A DNA stretch of 64,000 bases from Pseudorhodoferax soli (GCF_003337555.1 NZ_QPJK01000016.1:1-64000), one strand, 5' to 3'; shown: positions 8,252-20,029, numbered from the stretch's first letter. Made by a program: numbers and translations. The notes: a model not told the origin generated them from the letters alone.

Positions 8252-8782
8252 ATGAAACAACTTACCCTGCGCTTCAACGACCAGCTGTACCTCGCGTGCA
8301 TCTGGATCGCAGGCCTTTCGATCTTCGTGATGACGCTGATCATCCCCTGGGGCATTTTCACGCGCTATGTCCTGGGCACGGGATCACAGTGGCCCGAACC
8401 GATCGCCATCCTCCTGATGGTGGTGTTCACCTTCTTCGGCGCGGCGGCTGGCTACCGCGCCCAGGCACACATCTCCGTGGCCATGGTGACAGACCGGTTG
8501 CCGGCGGCCATCCGTCCGCCCCTCGCCTGGTGCATGAACGTGCTGATGCTGCTGATCGCTTTGTTCATGGTCTGGTATGGCGCCAAGCTCTGCATGGGAA
8601 CCTGGCACCAGAGCATCGGCCAGCTGCCCTGGATGCCGGTCGGCGCGACCTACCTGCCCGTCCCGCTGGGCGGCGTGATCACTGCGCTGTTTGTCCTGGA
8701 GAACCTGATCCTGGGCCAGCAGCATCACCGCGATGTGGTCACCTACGACCACGAGAAGAACATCGAACCCGAGGCACTCTGA
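8252..8782 (+). CDS. TRAP transporter small permease (DctQ family)
   Basis: A 176-residue four-helix membrane protein. The hydrophobic segments lie around residues 12-34, 47-68, 90-110 and 130-152, with the DctQ-type motif GTGSQWPEPIAILLMV after the first helix. It lies 90 bases after the binding-protein gene and one base before the large-subunit start. It should form the membrane complex with the DctM-type protein. Confidence 0.93.
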   Translation: MKQLTLRFNDQLYLACIWIAGLSIFVMTLIIPWGIFTRYVLGTGSQWPEPIAILLMVVFTFFGAAAGYRAQAHISVAMVTDRLPAAIRPPLAWCMNVLMLLIALFMVWYGAKLCMGTWHQSIGQLPWMPVGATYLPVPLGGVITALFVLENLILGQQHHRDVVTYDHEKNIEPEAL

Positions 8783-8783
8783 C

Positions 8784-10070
8784 ATGGATGCGTTCGTTTT
8801 GCTGGGCTCGTTTCTGGGCCTCATGATCCTCGGGCTGCCCGTCGCCTATGCGCTGGGCCTGGCGGCCCTCGTCGGTGCCTGGTGGATCGACATTCCGCTC
8901 GACGCCGTGATGATCGCCATCTCCAGCGGCGTCAACAAGTTCTCGCTGCTGGCCATTCCCTTCTTCGTGCTGGCCGGCGCCATCATGGCCGAAGGCGGCA
9001 TGTCGCGGCGGCTTGTCGCGTTCGCCAGTGTGCTGGTGGGCTTCGTGCGGGGCGGCCTGTCCCTCGTCAACATCCTGGCGTCGACCTTCTTCGGCGCGAT
9101 CTCCGGCTCGTCCATGGCCGACACCGCCTCCATCGGTTCGGTGCTGATTCCCGAGATGGAGAAGAAGGGCTATCCGCGCGACTTCGCCACGGCCGTCACG
9201 GTCAGCGGATCGGTGCAGGCCATCCTGATCCCGCCAAGCCACAACGCGGTGATCTATTCGCTGGCTGCCGGTGGCGGCGTGTCCATCGCCGCACTGTTCC
9301 TGGCCGGCGTGCTGCCCGGCCTGATCCTGGGGCTGACGCTGGCGATCATGTGCCTGTTCATCGCCCGCAAGCGCGACTTTCCCAAAGGCGAGCGCATCCC
9401 GATGGCGCAGGCACTGCGCATCGCGGCCGATGCCCTGTGGGGGTTGATGACCATGGTGATCATCCTGGGTGGCATCCTGTCCGGCGTGTTCACCGCCACG
9501 GAGTCCGCGGCCATCGCCGTGCTCTGGGCGTTCTTCGTGACCATGTTCATCTACCGCGACTACAAGTGGAACGAGTTGCCCAAGCTGGTGCACCGCACGG
9601 TCAAGACGCTGTCCATCGTGATGATCCTGATCGCGTTCGCCGCAGCCTTCGGCTACGTCATGACGCTGATGCAGATTCCGCAGCAGATCACCGAACTGTT
9701 CACCAGCGTTTCCAGCAACAAGTACGTCGTGCTGTTGATGATCAACATCCTGTTGCTGGTCCTGGGCACCTTGATGGACATGGCGCCGCTGATCCTGATC
9801 ATGACGCCGATCCTGTTGCCGGTGGTGACGCAGCTGGGCGTCGACCCCGTGCACTTCGGCATGATCATGATGGTCAACCTGGGCATGGGCCTGATCACGC
9901 CACCCGTGGGCGGGGTGCTGTTTGTCGGCGCGGCCGTGGCCAAACTGCCGATCGAGCGTGTGATCAAGGCGCTGTATCCCTTCTTCGGTGCGCTGTTCCT
10001 GGTGCTGCTCGCGGTGACCTACATCCCCGCGCTGTCCCTGTGGCTGCCGGGGCTGCTACTCGGGAAGTGA
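8784..10070 (+). CDS. TRAP transporter large permease (DctM family)
   Basis: A 428-residue membrane protein with about 11-12 hydrophobic segments. DctM motifs such as LAIPFFVLAGAIMAEGGMSRR, FGAISGSSMADTASIGSVL and GLITPPVGGVLFV are clear. The ATG at 8784 follows the small-permease stop by one base; an upstream in-frame ATG at 8733 overlaps that gene and adds 17 non-family residues. It is the sodium-coupled translocator of the TRAP system. Confidence 0.95.
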   Translation: MDAFVLLGSFLGLMILGLPVAYALGLAALVGAWWIDIPLDAVMIAISSGVNKFSLLAIPFFVLAGAIMAEGGMSRRLVAFASVLVGFVRGGLSLVNILASTFFGAISGSSMADTASIGSVLIPEMEKKGYPRDFATAVTVSGSVQAILIPPSHNAVIYSLAAGGGVSIAALFLAGVLPGLILGLTLAIMCLFIARKRDFPKGERIPMAQALRIAADALWGLMTMVIILGGILSGVFTATESAAIAVLWAFFVTMFIYRDYKWNELPKLVHRTVKTLSIVMILIAFAAAFGYVMTLMQIPQQITELFTSVSSNKYVVLLMINILLLVLGTLMDMAPLILIMTPILLPVVTQLGVDPVHFGMIMMVNLGMGLITPPVGGVLFVGAAVAKLPIERVIKALYPFFGALFLVLLAVTYIPALSLWLPGLLLGK

Positions 10071-10151
10071 TGCGTGGCGCAACGCGCCCACCACGCAGGG
10101 CGCCTACCCTTTGTCCTCGGACCTGACATACCAAGCCACGAAAGGCACGAC

Positions 10152-10916
10152 ATGCAAGACCTCAAAGGCAAGACCGCGCTCGTGACGGGCGCCAGCACCG
10201 GCATCGGCGCCGCCGTGGCGGCTGCGCTCGGCGCGCAGGGCTGCAAGGTGGTGGTGCACTACAACCAGAGCGAAGGCCCGGCGCAAGCCGTCGTCGCGCA
10301 GATCGTGCAGGGCGGCGGCCAAGCCGTCGCGCTGCGCGCCGACGTGCGCGACAGCGCAGCCATCAAGGCCTGCGTGGCCGCCACGGTGCAGGCCTTCGGC
10401 AGCGTCGACATCCTCGTCAACAACGCGGGCAGCCTGGTGCAGCGCGCGCCCATCGCCGAGTTCACCGACGCGCTGTTCGACGAGGTGCTGCACGTCAACG
10501 CGCTGTCGGCGCTGGTGTTCTGCCGCGAGGTGGTGCCGCTGATGCGCCAGCAGGGCCGCGGCGGCAGCATCATCAACGTGACCTCGGTGGCCGCGCGCAA
10601 TGGCGGCGGCCCCGGCGCCTACCTGTACGCCGGCTCCAAGGGCTTCATCAGCACGGCCACGCGCGGCCTGGCCAAGGAACTGGTGCCCGACCGCATCCGC
10701 GTCAACGCGGTCGCGCCGGGCGTGATCGCCACGCCGTTCCAGGACCGCTTCTCCACGGCCCAGATGCTGGAGAACTTCAAGGCCAGCATTCCCATGGGGC
10801 GGCTCGGCACCGCCGAGGAATGCGTGGGCGCCTTCCTGTACCTCGCTTCGGACCAACTCTCGGGCTACGTGACCGGCCAGATTCTGGAAGTCAACGGCGG
10901 CCAGTACATGCCGTGA
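10152..10916 (+). CDS. SDR-family oxidoreductase
   Basis: A 254-residue classical short-chain dehydrogenase/reductase. It has the cofactor motif TGASTGIG near the N-terminus, NNAG, the catalytic Ser/Tyr/Lys set (NVTSVAA and YAGSK) and the C-terminal YVTGQILEVNGG. The residue after the second strand (HYNQSE) suggests use of NADP rather than NAD, but this is weak. It overlaps the next gene by one base (TGATG), so the two are co-translated. The substrate is unknown; a sugar or sugar acid is likely from context. Confidence 0.92.
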   Translation: MQDLKGKTALVTGASTGIGAAVAAALGAQGCKVVVHYNQSEGPAQAVVAQIVQGGGQAVALRADVRDSAAIKACVAATVQAFGSVDILVNNAGSLVQRAPIAEFTDALFDEVLHVNALSALVFCREVVPLMRQQGRGGSIINVTSVAARNGGGPGAYLYAGSKGFISTATRGLAKELVPDRIRVNAVAPGVIATPFQDRFSTAQMLENFKASIPMGRLGTAEECVGAFLYLASDQLSGYVTGQILEVNGGQYMP

Positions 10917-11926
10917 TGCGCGTCGCCATCATCGGCGCCGGCGTGGCCGCGCCCCCGCACTTGCGCAGCCTGCACGACCTGCGCGACCGGGCCGAGGTGG
11001 CCTGGGCCTGGGGCCGCGACCTGCAACGCCTGGCAGCGGCCGGCTTGCCGGCCGGCACGCGCACGACGACGCGGCTGGAGGACGTGCTGGAGGACCAGAG
11101 CGTCGGCGCCGCCCTCGTGCTGACACCGCCCCACACCCACCTGGAGATCGTGGAACGGCTGGCCGCCGCGGGCAAGCATGTGCTGGTCGAGAAGCCGGTG
11201 GAACTCACGCTGGCCCGCGCCGAGGCGCTGGTCGCCGCCTGCGCACGGCATGGCGTACGCCTGGCCGTGATGCTGCAACACCGTGCCAGCCCCGCCGCGC
11301 TGCAACTGGCCGATCTGATCCGCAGCGGCAGCCTCGGCGCGCTGACGGGCGCCAGCGCTACGGTGCGCTGGTGGCGCCCGCAGAGCTACTACGACCAGCC
11401 CGGCCGCGGCACCATGGCGCGCGACGGCGGCGGCGTGCTCATGACCCAGGCCATCCACACGCTGGACCTGCTGCTGCACCTGGTCGGCACGCCGCAGCGC
11501 GTGCTGGGCCTGGCCGCCACCTCGCCCGTGCACCGCATGGAGACCGAGGACCAGGCCGCGGCCCTGCTGCACTGGGAGAACGGTGCCATCGGCGTGCTCG
11601 ACGCGACCACGGCCGCCTACCCCGGCTACCCGGAGCGCATCGCGCTCAACTTCACGCAGGGCACGGCGACGCTGGAAGCCGGCGCGCTGGTCGTGGAACA
11701 GCCCGGCGCCGAGACGCTGCGCGTGGGCCAGGCCCAGGCCTCGGGTTCGGGCGCCAACCTCATGGGCTTCGACCATGCCGGCCACCGCGCCGTGATCGCG
11801 GACTTCCTGGACGCCATCGCCGAACGCCGTGCGCCGCTCACGGACGGCGCTTCGGCCCTGGCCGTGCAGCGGCTCATCGAGGCCGTGCTGCGCTCGTCGA
11901 CCGAGGGCGTCGCGGTCCGCTGGTAG
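10916..11926 (+). CDS. Gfo/Idh/MocA-family oxidoreductase
   Basis: A 336-residue dehydrogenase with an N-terminal Rossmann fold (MRVAIIGAGVAAPPHLRSL), the family motif EKPVEL near residue 95, and a C-terminal alpha/beta dimer domain with ASATVRWWRPQSYYDQPGRG and GGGVLMTQAIHTLDLLL containing the usual catalytic-region His. The start overlaps the SDR stop by one base. Members oxidise sugars or inositols or act on sugar-nucleotides; the substrate here is not known. Confidence 0.92.
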   Translation: MRVAIIGAGVAAPPHLRSLHDLRDRAEVAWAWGRDLQRLAAAGLPAGTRTTTRLEDVLEDQSVGAALVLTPPHTHLEIVERLAAAGKHVLVEKPVELTLARAEALVAACARHGVRLAVMLQHRASPAALQLADLIRSGSLGALTGASATVRWWRPQSYYDQPGRGTMARDGGGVLMTQAIHTLDLLLHLVGTPQRVLGLAATSPVHRMETEDQAAALLHWENGAIGVLDATTAAYPGYPERIALNFTQGTATLEAGALVVEQPGAETLRVGQAQASGSGANLMGFDHAGHRAVIADFLDAIAERRAPLTDGASALAVQRLIEAVLRSSTEGVAVRW

Positions 11927-12025
11927 GGCGTCATTCCTGCGGGGCATGGCGGTGGTGCCGCAATGCCATTGGTCAAGGAGGCCGGCGGTGCCTAGAGTCG
12001 CCGCATCTGCCACCAACCGACCGGA

Positions 12026-14757
<2,732 letters not shown>

Positions 14758-14759
14758 GC

Positions 14760-15929
14760 ATGCAGATCCTGATCGCCCCCGACTCGTTCAAGGAAAGTCT
14801 CAGCGCGCTCGCGGTGGCGCAGGCCATCGAGGCCGGCTTCCGCGAGATCTTCCCCGAGGCGCGCTACCGCCTCCTGCCCATGGCCGATGGCGGCGAGGGC
14901 ACGGTGCAGGCGCTCGTCGATGCCACGGGCGGCCGGCTGCGCGAGGCCATGGTCACGGGCGCCACGGGCCGGCGCATCGCGGCCGGCTACGGCCTGGCGG
15001 CCGACAGCAACCTGGCCGTCATCGAGATGGCAGCCGCCAGCGGGCTCGAAGCCGTGCCGCCGGCCGAGCGCGACCCGCGCGGCGCCACCAGCTACGGCAC
15101 CGGCGAGCTGATCGCCGACGCGCTCGATGCCGGCGCACGGCGCTTCGTGATCGGCCTGGGCGGCAGTGCCACCAACGACGGCGGCGCCGGCATGTTGCAG
15201 GCCCTGGGCGTGCGCCTCGTCGATGCCGACGGCCGGGATCTTCCCCGCGGCGGCGCGGCGCTCGCGCGGCTGCACCGCATCGACGCCAGCGGCCTGGACG
15301 CGCGCATCGCGCAGTGCCGCATCGACGTGGCCTGCGACGTGACCAACCCGCTGCTGGGCCCGCGCGGGGCCTCGGCGGTGTTCGGCCCGCAGAAGGGCGC
15401 CACGCCGGCCATGGTGGCCGAGCTCGACGGCTGTCTGCGGCGGCTGGCCGAGGCGCTGCGCCGCGACCTGGGCCAGGACGTGGCGGAGGTGCCCGGCACC
15501 GGCGCGGCCGGCGGCATGGGCGCGGCCCTGCTCGCGGTGCTGGGCGCCAAGCTGCGCCCGGGCAGCGAGGTCGTGGCCGACGCGCTGGGCCTGGACGCCG
15601 CAGTGCGCGAGGCCGACCTCGTCATCACCGGCGAAGGCCGCACCGACGGCCAGACCATCCACGGCAAGGCGCCCATCGGCGTGGCCCGCGTGGCGGCGCG
15701 CCACGGCGTGCCCGTGATCGGCCTGTCCGGTGCGCTGACGCCCGATTCGAGTGCGGTGCACGCGCACGGCATCGCGGCCGTGTTCAGCGCCGTGCGCAGC
15801 GTCTGCACCTTGGAAGAAGCGCTGCAAGACGCCGCGGCCAATGTGCGCGCCACCGCGCGCAACATCGCCATGGCGCTGCGGCTGGGCCAGCGCCTGGCTA
15901 GGCCTGCACCGCCGACGGCCAGACGCTGA
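14760..15929 (+). CDS. Glycerate 2-kinase (GarK/GlxK family)
   Basis: A 389-residue class II glycerate kinase that makes 2-phosphoglycerate. It starts MQILIAPDSFKESLSA and carries MADGGEGTVQ, the glycine-rich GLGGSATNDGGAGM, GPQKGATP and GEGRTDGQTIHGKAP, all diagnostic. The ATG at 14760 is two bases after the enolase stop. Its product is the enolase substrate, so kinase, enolase and pyruvate kinase form a continuous route from glycerate to pyruvate. The last 32 bases overlap the convergent LysR gene; the C-terminal Ala/Pro/Arg tail is therefore of uncertain relevance. Confidence 0.94.
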   Translation: MQILIAPDSFKESLSALAVAQAIEAGFREIFPEARYRLLPMADGGEGTVQALVDATGGRLREAMVTGATGRRIAAGYGLAADSNLAVIEMAAASGLEAVPPAERDPRGATSYGTGELIADALDAGARRFVIGLGGSATNDGGAGMLQALGVRLVDADGRDLPRGGAALARLHRIDASGLDARIAQCRIDVACDVTNPLLGPRGASAVFGPQKGATPAMVAELDGCLRRLAEALRRDLGQDVAEVPGTGAAGGMGAALLAVLGAKLRPGSEVVADALGLDAAVREADLVITGEGRTDGQTIHGKAPIGVARVAARHGVPVIGLSGALTPDSSAVHAHGIAAVFSAVRSVCTLEEALQDAAANVRATARNIAMALRLGQRLARPAPPTARR

Positions 15930-16788
15930 AGACGCGCTCGCGCAGCGCGGCCTGCAAGGGCCGCGCCGCGTCCTCGGCCCGCATGAGCAGCGACAGCGGG
16001 CAGGCGATGCGCTCGCCGTCCCAGGCGACGAGGCGGCCGGTGGCCAGCAGGTCCTGCACGCGCCGTTCGCGCGCCAGGCACAGGCCCACGCCGGCCTGCA
16101 CCAGATCGAGCATGGAGGACTCCTGGTCGGCCTCGGCCACGGTCTGGCGCGAGAGGCCCTGCTGGCGCAGCAGCCGCTCCATGATCACGGTCTGCGAACT
16201 GCCGCGCACCGTGCCGATCCAGGGCAGTGCCGCGAGCGCCGCCCAGTCCTGGCCCATCACGCGCGGCGCCCAGGCCGGCGGCAGCACCACGGCATACGAC
16301 TCCACGCCCAGCGCGATGGCCGAGACCTCGGCATCGTCCACCTCGCCCAGGAAGAAGCAGGCATCGATCTCACCGGCCTTGAGTTGCTGCAACACCGTGC
16401 CCGAGATGCCGTGCGCCAGCCGCACGTCCACCTGCGGGCAGTGCTGCTGCATCTCGCTGAGCAGCTCGCCCAGCCGGATCGAGGCCGGATCGACGATGGT
16501 GCCCAGGCGCAGGGTGCCCGTCAGCTGGCCCTGCAGTTGCCGCGCGGCCGTGGCCAGCTCGCCCGCGGCCTCCAGCGTGCGCTGGGCCAGCGGCAGCAGG
16601 CGCCGGCCGATGGCGCTGGGGGCCATGCCGGTCGTGGTACGGTCGAACAGCGGGCCGCCCAATTCTTCCTCGAGCGCCTTGAGCTGCTTGGACACCGCCG
16701 ACTGCGTCAGGTGCAGTTGCTCGGCCGCACGCGTCACATGGCCGACACGGGCGACAGCGACGAAGGCGCGCAGTTGGTAGATTTCCAT
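15898..16788 (-). CDS. LysR-family transcriptional regulator
   Basis: A 296-residue regulator with an N-terminal winged helix (MEIYQLRAFVAVARVGHVTRA, LTQSAVSKQLKALEEELG) and a LysR effector domain starting LTGTLRLGTIVDPASIRLGE. The ATG at 16788 is the conventional LysR start; an upstream in-frame start would add 38 residues. It is divergent from the TPP enzyme gene with 83 bases between the starts, the usual layout for a LysR regulator and its target. Its 3' end overlaps glycerate kinase by 32 bases in the convergent direction. Confidence 0.93.
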   Translation of the reverse strand: MEIYQLRAFVAVARVGHVTRAAEQLHLTQSAVSKQLKALEEELGGPLFDRTTTGMAPSAIGRRLLPLAQRTLEAAGELATAARQLQGQLTGTLRLGTIVDPASIRLGELLSEMQQHCPQVDVRLAHGISGTVLQQLKAGEIDACFFLGEVDDAEVSAIALGVESYAVVLPPAWAPRVMGQDWAALAALPWIGTVRGSSQTVIMERLLRQQGLSRQTVAEADQESSMLDLVQAGVGLCLARERRVQDLLATGRLVAWDGERIACPLSLLMRAEDAARPLQAALRERVFSVWPSAVQA

Positions 16789-16871
16789 GTTCCGGGGGTC
16801 TGGGCTTGCCGTGGCAGTTTGACACACGGCCCCCCCGCTCTTTCCCATCCATCCACACAAGGAGTTCGCCG

Positions 16872-18416
16872 ATGAACGGTGCCCACAGCCTGGTCCACAC
16901 ATTGCTCGCCGCCGGTGTCGACACCTGCTTCGCCAACCCCGGCACCAGCGAGATGCACTTCGTCGCCGCGCTGGACCAGATTCCCGGCATGGACTGCGTG
17001 CTGGGCCTGCAGGAGAACGTGGTCACGGGCATGGCCGACGGCTACTGGCGCATCGCGCGCAAGCCGGCCTGCACGCTGCTGCACTGCGGCCCGGGCCTGG
17101 CGAACGGCCTGGCCAACCTGCACAACGCACGACGCGCCCACGCCGGCATCGTCAACATCGTGGGCGACCAGGCCACTTACCACCGTCCGCACGATGCGCC
17201 GCTGACAGCCGACACCGAGGCCCTGGCGCGCACCGTCTCGCACTGGGTGCGCACCAGCAGCCGCGCCGAGGACGTGGGCCGCGACGCGGCCGCCGCCGTG
17301 CAGGCCGCGCGCAGCGGGCCGGGCCAGGTGGCCACGCTGATCCTGCCGTCCGACGCGTCGTGGAACGAAGGCGCGGCCGCGGCCGAACCGCTGGCGGTGC
17401 CCGCGCTTGCAGCGCTCGATCCGTTCGCCGTCGACAACGCCGCGCGCGTGCTGCGCGCGGCCGGCCGCGACACGCTGATCCTGCTGGCCGACAGCGCCGT
17501 GCGCGGCCCCGCCCAGGCGCTGGCCTGGCGCGTGGCCCAGGCCACCGGCGCCACGCTGCTGGCCGACTTCATGAATGCGCATGTGGAGCGCGGCCGCGGC
17601 CGCCTGCCGCTCGAGCGCGTGCCCTATGTGACCGACCTGGCCATCAAGACGCTGGCGCGTTTCAAGCACATCGTGCTGGTCGGCGCCAAGCCGCCCGTGG
17701 GCTTCTTCGCCTACCCGGGCAAGCCCTCCACGCAGTACGCACCCGAGGCGCAACTGCACCGGCTTTCGCGCCTGGACCAGGACCCGGCCGCCGCACTGCG
17801 CGCCCTGGTGGAGGCGCTCGGCGCGCCCGAAGCCGCGTTGCCCGATCCCGGCCCGCGGCCCGAGCCCGCGCGCGGCAAGCCCACGCCCGAGGGCCTGGCC
17901 CAGACGGTGGCCGCGCTGATGCCCGACCGGGCCATCGTCTCCGACGAGAGCGTGTCCTTCGGCCGCGGCTTCTACGCCCACACGCAGGCAGCACCGGCGC
18001 ACGACTGGCTGCACCTGGCCGGCGGCGCCATCGGCGATGGCCTGCCCGTGGCCACCGGCGCGGCCATCGGTGCCAAGCGCCAGCGCCGCGTGATCAGCCT
18101 GCAGGCCGACGGCTCGGCCATGTACTCGCTGCAATCGCTGTGGACGCAGGCGCGCGAGCAACTGCCCTGCACCACCATCATCCTGTCCAACCGCAAGTAC
18201 AACATCCTGATCGGCGAGTACGCGGGCGTGGGCGCCACGCCCGGCGCCACCGCCATGCGCATGCTGGACCTTGGCAACCCCGACATCGACTGGGTGCGCC
18301 TGGCCGGCGGCATGGGCGTGGAGGCCGCGCGCGCCGAGACGCTGGAGCAGTGCGCCGACCTCATGCGCGCGAGCTTTCAGCGCGCCGGTCCGTTCCTGAT
18401 CGAGCTGATGGTCTGA
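16872..18416 (+). CDS. Thiamine-diphosphate enzyme, acetolactate-synthase-like
   Basis: A 514-residue enzyme with the three-domain decarboxylase/carboligase architecture. The cofactor-activating Glu lies in LGLQENVVTGMADGY near residue 50. The C-terminal cofactor motif reads ADGSAMYSLQSLWT followed by LSNRKYN, so the usual GDG is ADG. A strong AAGGAG lies 8 bases before the ATG. It is shorter than true acetolactate synthase and no small regulatory subunit is adjacent. It may be a 2-oxoacid decarboxylase or carboligase (benzoylformate decarboxylase-like or acting on glyoxylate-derived compounds). The reaction cannot be settled from sequence. Confidence 0.88.
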   Translation: MNGAHSLVHTLLAAGVDTCFANPGTSEMHFVAALDQIPGMDCVLGLQENVVTGMADGYWRIARKPACTLLHCGPGLANGLANLHNARRAHAGIVNIVGDQATYHRPHDAPLTADTEALARTVSHWVRTSSRAEDVGRDAAAAVQAARSGPGQVATLILPSDASWNEGAAAAEPLAVPALAALDPFAVDNAARVLRAAGRDTLILLADSAVRGPAQALAWRVAQATGATLLADFMNAHVERGRGRLPLERVPYVTDLAIKTLARFKHIVLVGAKPPVGFFAYPGKPSTQYAPEAQLHRLSRLDQDPAAALRALVEALGAPEAALPDPGPRPEPARGKPTPEGLAQTVAALMPDRAIVSDESVSFGRGFYAHTQAAPAHDWLHLAGGAIGDGLPVATGAAIGAKRQRRVISLQADGSAMYSLQSLWTQAREQLPCTTIILSNRKYNILIGEYAGVGATPGATAMRMLDLGNPDIDWVRLAGGMGVEAARAETLEQCADLMRASFQRAGPFLIELMV

Positions 18417-18419
18417 GGA

Positions 18420-19667
18420 TCACAGGGTGGCGAACATCGCCACCACCGTCGCGCCCATCACCGCCGTGGCCAGCCAGCCGGTCGCCCGCAGGCGCGGCCC
18501 GATCACGTAGGGGCCCATCACCGCAGGGCGCGACGCCAGCAGCATCATCACGGCCATGATGGGCACCGAGATCACGCCGTTGAGCACGGCGGCCCAGAAC
18601 AGCTCGCGCACCGCGTCCATGGGCGTGAAGCACAGCAGCACGCCGCCCAGCGTGGCCGCGGCGATCACGCCGTAGAAGCCGCGGCCCTCGCCACGGTCGA
18701 GCCGTGCGCTCAGCGTGCCGTTCCAGCCCGCGGCCTCGGCCACCGCATAGCCGGCAGAGCCTGCCAGCACCGGCACGGCCAGCAGGCCGGTGCCGATGAT
18801 GCCCAGGCTGAACAGCCCAAACGTGAATTCGCCCGCCAGCGGCCGCAGCGCCTCGGCCGCCTGCGCGGAGGTCTGGATGTCGGTCACGCCGGCCGCGTGC
18901 AAAGTGGCCGCCGTGCTCAGGATGATGAAGAACGCGATCAGGTTGGAAAAGCCCATGCCGACCAGCGTGTCGAGCTTGATGCGGCGCAGGTGCCGGCGCA
19001 CGTCGGCCGGCCCCTGCGGCGGGCCGTCGCGCGCGTCTTCCATCTCCTGCGCGGCCTGCCAGAAGAACAGATAGGGGCTGATGGTGGTGCCGAAGAGCGC
19101 CACCACCATCAGCAGCAGGTCGTGGTCCAGCGCCAGCTGCGGCCGTGCGGCGCTGCGCAGCACGGCCCACCAGTCGAGGTGCAGCGAGAACGCCACCGCC
19201 ACGTAGGCCAGCAAAGCCAGCGTGAGCCACTTGAGCCAGCGCACGTAGGTCTGGTAGGGCAGGAACACCTGCAGCACCAGGCTCGCCAGGCCGAAGGTGA
19301 CGGCATAGACATGGGACGAGCCGCCCAGCAGCAGGCGCAGCGCCTCGGCCATGGCGGCGATGTCGGCCGCGATGTTGAGCGTGTTGGCCACCACCAGCAG
19401 GCCGACAACGGCCAGCAGCACCCAGCGCGGAAACGCATCGCGGATGTTGGCCGCCAGCCCGCGCCGCGTGACATGGCCGATGCGCGCGCTGACCACCTGC
19501 ACGGCGGCCATCAGCGGCAGCGTGACCACCGCCGTCCACAGCATGCCGTAGCCGAACTGGGCGCCGGCCTGCGAATAGGTGGCGATGCCGCTCGGGTCGT
19601 CGTCGGCCGCTCCGGTGATCAGGCCGGGACCCAGTTGGCGCAGGCCGCGCCATGCCTTCTGTTGCAT
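18420..19667 (-). CDS. NRAMP-family divalent metal transporter, non-canonical
   Basis: A 415-residue membrane protein with about 11 hydrophobic segments and clear NRAMP character (LGPGLITGAADDDPSGIATY at the first helix). The canonical metal-binding DPGN of helix 1 reads DPSG (residues 24-27), and the helix-6 MPH motif is absent; that region reads LIAFFIILSTAATLHAAG. Manganese/iron NRAMPs use those residues, so substrate choice may differ, for example magnesium or another ion. The gene is convergent with the TPP enzyme gene, three bases between stops. Its leader holds two strong hairpins, the second masking the Shine-Dalgarno sequence. Confidence 0.9.
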   Translation of the reverse strand: MQQKAWRGLRQLGPGLITGAADDDPSGIATYSQAGAQFGYGMLWTAVVTLPLMAAVQVVSARIGHVTRRGLAANIRDAFPRWVLLAVVGLLVVANTLNIAADIAAMAEALRLLLGGSSHVYAVTFGLASLVLQVFLPYQTYVRWLKWLTLALLAYVAVAFSLHLDWWAVLRSAARPQLALDHDLLLMVVALFGTTISPYLFFWQAAQEMEDARDGPPQGPADVRRHLRRIKLDTLVGMGFSNLIAFFIILSTAATLHAAGVTDIQTSAQAAEALRPLAGEFTFGLFSLGIIGTGLLAVPVLAGSAGYAVAEAAGWNGTLSARLDRGEGRGFYGVIAAATLGGVLLCFTPMDAVRELFWAAVLNGVISVPIMAVMMLLASRPAVMGPYVIGPRLRATGWLATAVMGATVVAMFATL

Positions 19668-19766
19668 CGCCTGCCTCCGCCGGCGTCAAACGCGGTGCGG
19701 AGAACCGGCCGCCACCTGTCCCACGTTCGCCCTGCCATCCAGGGCATGGGCGACGTGGTGGCGGCC
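19668..19766 (-). promoter_or_regulatory. Structured leader of the NRAMP gene, candidate riboswitch or RNA regulator
   Basis: Read on the minus strand, a 10-bp perfect stem (GGCCGCCACC with GGTGGCGGCC, 19757-19766 and 19707-19716) encloses ACGT/ACGT, CGCCC/GGGCG and TGCC/GGCA helices in one extended arm. It is followed by a second hairpin, CTCCGC/GCGGAG (19697-19702 with 19675-19680), whose 3' side contains the GGAGG ribosome site (19674-19678) six bases before the ATG. The layout resembles a translational switch. No known riboswitch consensus was recognised. Confidence 0.45.
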
Positions 19767-20029
19767 AGAGTGCACGCGAGCGACGGAAAGGGGCGAAATG
19801 GTCTTGCGCATGGGCGACTCCCTGGTGCCGCAGGCAACGGCTTGCGGCCAGTTGGTTCCGCGCTGCCCTCGCAGTGCGGATGCGCCAGTGTCGGGCGCCA
19901 CCGTTGCGCCAAGGTTTGCGCGCCAGCCGCTTGTGTTACTGCTGCAACGCGCTGTGGAACACGCATTCGCATCGCCGCCAGTGCCGATAATGCCGGGCGC
20001 GGCTTCGACGGCCCCACCTACCCCACGCC
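19767..20029. other. Divergent intergenic region, NRAMP to TetR
   Basis: The rest of the 362-base gap between the divergent NRAMP and TetR starts. No convincing coding frame, terminator or promoter pair was seen. Both promoters must lie here or in the adjoining leader. Confidence 0.5.
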
